A DNA stretch of 6,666 nt, from NCBI GenBank assembly GCA_946999785.1, contig CAMQEO010000064.1:1-6666 (forward strand), in the 5' to 3' direction. A model generated the notes under the pieces. That model saw only the letters and a list, made by a program, of their open reading frames with translations. It did not search any database and had not been told where the DNA came from. The DNA is from an uncultured Atopobium sp. Its GTDB lineage: Bacteria > Actinomycetota > Coriobacteriia > Coriobacteriales > Atopobiaceae. Shown here one piece after another: positions 5,729-6,666 of this stretch; the stretch's first letter is position 1; the number at the start of each line of letters is the position of its first letter. The translations under genes and the position numbers were made by a program.

Positions 5729-5780
5729 ACAGTCTTTTCATCAATATGAGACCGACATTAAAGCAACATTAAAAGACTGT
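5729..5780 (-). repeat. 10-bp perfect inverted repeat spanning the glpF stop codon
   Basis: ACAGTCTTTT (5729-5738) and AAAAGACTGT (5771-5780) are perfect reverse complements separated by 32 bp. On the glpF mRNA this would fold the last codons against the start of the 3' untranslated region, placing the stop codon in the loop. No T-tract follows, so it is not a classical terminator; it could stabilise the mRNA 3' end or be chance. Confidence 0.4.
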
Positions 5781-6477
5781 GATATAAAAACGCACCCAGC
5801 GTTGCACCCATAAGTGGACCAACCACAGGGATCCATGCATATTCCCAATGTGATGTACCTTTATTGGCAATAGGCAAAAGCGAATGCATAATACGAGGTC
5901 CTAAATCGCGCGCAGGATTCATAGCATATCCTGTTGTTGAACCCAGACATAATCCAATAACTAAAATAAGAATACCTATGACAATTGGTCCGAGCCCGTG
6001 CTCAAGACGATTAGGACCAAGACACAAAACACCAATGATAAGCACCGAAGTAGATAATATCTCACCAAATAAGTTAGAAGGCGTGTGACGAATAGCAGGC
6101 GCCGTACAAAAGCATGAAAGAATAGCATCTTGATTAGTGGTTTGCTTCCAGTGAGGATAGAAATGAAGCCAAACGCATACGTTAGCGCACATAGCACCCA
6201 AAAATTGTGCAAGGATAAAAGAAGGAACCTGCTCCCATGAAATCTCCCCTACGTATGCAAGTGCAACACTAACAGCGGGATTTAAATGTGCTGGTCCAAA
6301 AATTCCCGCAACATATACCGCAAGTGTAATTGCCATCGCCCAACCAGTAGCTGTTTGCATCCAGCCAGTGCCGTATGATTTTGTTTGCTTTAATTCAACA
6401 GAACAAATAACGCCCTCTCCCAAAAGCATCATAATAAATGTTCCTAAAAACTCACCTATCATAGGTAGCGTAATCAC
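5758..6477 (-). CDS. glpF: Glycerol uptake facilitator (aquaglyceroporin, MIP family)
   Basis: Six-helix membrane channel of 239 residues for passive entry of glycerol and similar small neutral solutes, and water. Seen: both half-membrane NPA motifs, Asn66-Pro-Ala (HLNPAVS) and Asn187-Pro-Ala-Arg-Asp (AMNPARDLGPR); the Asp191 after the second motif is the classic mark of glycerol channels. By alignment with E. coli GlpF the selectivity filter is Trp46, Gly175, Tyr184, Arg190, i.e. Tyr where E. coli has Phe. Length is a little short (E. coli 281), mainly from a short C-terminus. Helices lie at about 5-25, 44-60, 84-105, 136-154, 163-180 and 213-236. Start: GTG at 6477 with AGAAGG 9 nt upstream; an ATG at codon 6 has no ribosome site. 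No glycerol kinase or dehydrogenase gene is adjacent within the window. Imported glycerol could supply glycerol-3-phosphate for PgsA, but the two genes are not in one operon. Confidence 0.95.
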   Translation of the reverse strand: MITLPMIGEFLGTFIMMLLGEGVICSVELKQTKSYGTGWMQTATGWAMAITLAVYVAGIFGPAHLNPAVSVALAYVGEISWEQVPSFILAQFLGAMCANVCVWLHFYPHWKQTTNQDAILSCFCTAPAIRHTPSNLFGEILSTSVLIIGVLCLGPNRLEHGLGPIVIGILILVIGLCLGSTTGYAMNPARDLGPRIMHSLLPIANKGTSHWEYAWIPVVGPLMGATLGAFLYHSLLMLL

Positions 6478-6484
6478 GAATAAT

Positions 6485-6506
6485 CGCCTTCTTTCCTAAG
6501 GGGAAA
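6485..6506 (-). promoter_or_regulatory. glpF ribosome binding site next to a small leader hairpin
   Basis: The minus strand carries AAGAAGGCG (6485-6493), with AAGG 9 nt before the GTG start; this decides the start codon. Overlapping its left edge is TTTCC-CCTTA-GGAAA (6492-6506), a 5-bp stem with a 5-nt loop. It could slightly limit access to the ribosome site, but the stem is short. Confidence 0.4.
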
Positions 6507-6510
6507 CAAT

Positions 6511-6532
6511 ATGTCCCACATGTTTGACAAAC
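6511..6532. promoter_or_regulatory. Two adjacent palindromes at the predicted glpF transcription start
   Basis: Plus strand: ATGT-CCC-ACAT (6511-6521) abuts GTTTG-A-CAAAC (6522-6532). Both are perfect around a 3-nt or 1-nt centre. They lie just downstream of the glpF -10 box (6539-6544), covering about +1 to +22, a position where repressors commonly bind. The symmetry is observed; operator function is inferred, and the regulator is unknown. Confidence 0.45.
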
Positions 6533-6538
6533 GATAAA

Positions 6539-6567
6539 ATTATACGTGAAAAAGTTTGATTTTTAAT
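6539..6567 (-). promoter_or_regulatory. glpF: Promoter of glpF
   Basis: The minus strand has a perfect -10 box TATAAT (6539-6544). At 17 bp upstream the hexamer is ATTAAA (6562-6567), a poor -35 match, which suggests that activation by a bound protein may be needed. Predicted start near 6532, giving a leader of about 55 nt. Confidence 0.55.
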
Positions 6568-6612
6568 GAAACGTATACAAAATAGAACCACTTCATTAGG
6601 TATACAAAAAAA
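6564..6612. repeat. GTATACAAAA direct repeats with TAATGAA/TTCATTA inverted arms upstream of glpF
   Basis: AnGTATACAAAA occurs at 6571-6582 and again at 6598-6609, offset by 27 bp; GTATAC itself is a palindrome (6573-6578 and 6600-6605). TAATGAA (6564-6570) and TTCATTA (6592-6598) form an inverted pair, so each GTATAC is preceded by one arm. Relative to the predicted glpF start the two GTATAC sites centre near -44 and -71, a reasonable place for activator binding on a promoter with a weak -35 box. Function is inferred. Confidence 0.4.
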
Positions 6613-6666
6613 TTGATATAAAAATAGGTAATGTATGCTGTAAATTCCAAAATAATGGTGGAGAAT

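Larger units (their letters stand above)
5465..5757. other. Intergenic region between tRNA-Val and glpF, no convincing gene
   Basis: About 290 bp between the convergent tRNA and glpF. It holds T-tracts after the tRNA, a short palindrome at 5604-5616, a 13-bp stem-loop at 5633-5672 and the left arm of another inverted repeat at 5729-5738. A 66-codon plus-strand frame from 5613 runs through the stem-loop and into the antisense of glpF and is not supported. No transposase, integrase or tRNA-end duplication (attachment site) was seen. Confidence 0.6.

Noticed and set aside
5390..5757. tRNA-Val 3' end as an integration site for a mobile island
   Set aside because: No repeated copy of the tRNA 3' end, integrase or phage-like gene was seen within the window; the downstream gene is an ordinary glpF.
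5613..5813. Plus-strand 66-codon frame whose part NPLFCSLQDETLVQISRHAR resembles the start of a Crp/Fnr cyclic-nucleotide-binding domain
   Set aside because: The likeness stops after about 20 residues, no continuation is found in the other frames, the frame runs through a 13-bp stem-loop and into the antisense of glpF, and it has no ribosome site. A decayed regulator remnant cannot be wholly excluded, but chance is simpler.

Overview
The window looks like a chromosomal segment of a low-GC actinobacterium. The best guess is class Coriobacteriia, family Atopobiaceae (Atopobium/Fannyhessea-like). This rests on the base composition (AT-rich by eye), on an FHA protein followed directly by a MerR-type regulator (an arrangement typical of Actinobacteria, compare GarA-Rv1828 in mycobacteria), and on a coiled-coil NlpC/P60 cell-wall hydrolase. 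The lineage call is inference; no rRNA is present to confirm it. All seven complete protein genes lie on the minus strand; one tRNA lies on the plus strand.

Reading in the direction of transcription (right to left): at the right edge (6478-6666) is a regulatory region with a TATAAT box, two adjacent small palindromes and a pair of GTATAC repeats. It drives glpF, a glycerol-type aquaporin (5758-6477). Next comes about 290 bp without a convincing gene, holding a 13-bp perfect stem-loop that could terminate both glpF (minus) and the convergent tRNA-Val(CAC) (5390-5464, plus). The tRNA and the next minus-strand gene are divergent, each with its own plausible promoter.

From 5257 down to 1379 runs a compact gene run, probably one operon or two: pgsA (phosphatidylglycerophosphate synthase with a long N-terminal extension), a shortened GcvT-like folate-enzyme homologue without the catalytic Asp pair, ridA (imine/enamine deaminase), an FHA protein with a GarA/OdhI-like N-terminal TT-x-x-F-R motif, a MerR-family regulator, and apt (adenine phosphoribosyltransferase). 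The first three are 9-10 bp apart and the FHA and MerR genes are 7 bp apart. A 62-bp gap before the FHA gene may hold a second promoter.

Last, with its own promoter and a 19-bp near-perfect palindrome over the -35/spacer, is a secreted peptidoglycan hydrolase (58-1230).

Functional themes: membrane lipid synthesis and glycerol entry (glpF, pgsA), metabolite repair and purine salvage (ridA, apt), a phospho-dependent FHA switch paired with a transcription factor, and cell-wall remodelling. I see no mobile element, CRISPR array, phage gene or defence system. The most unusual items are the degenerate truncated GcvT homologue coupled to ridA, the GarA-like FHA protein, and the palindromic operator candidates at the nlpC and glpF promoters.
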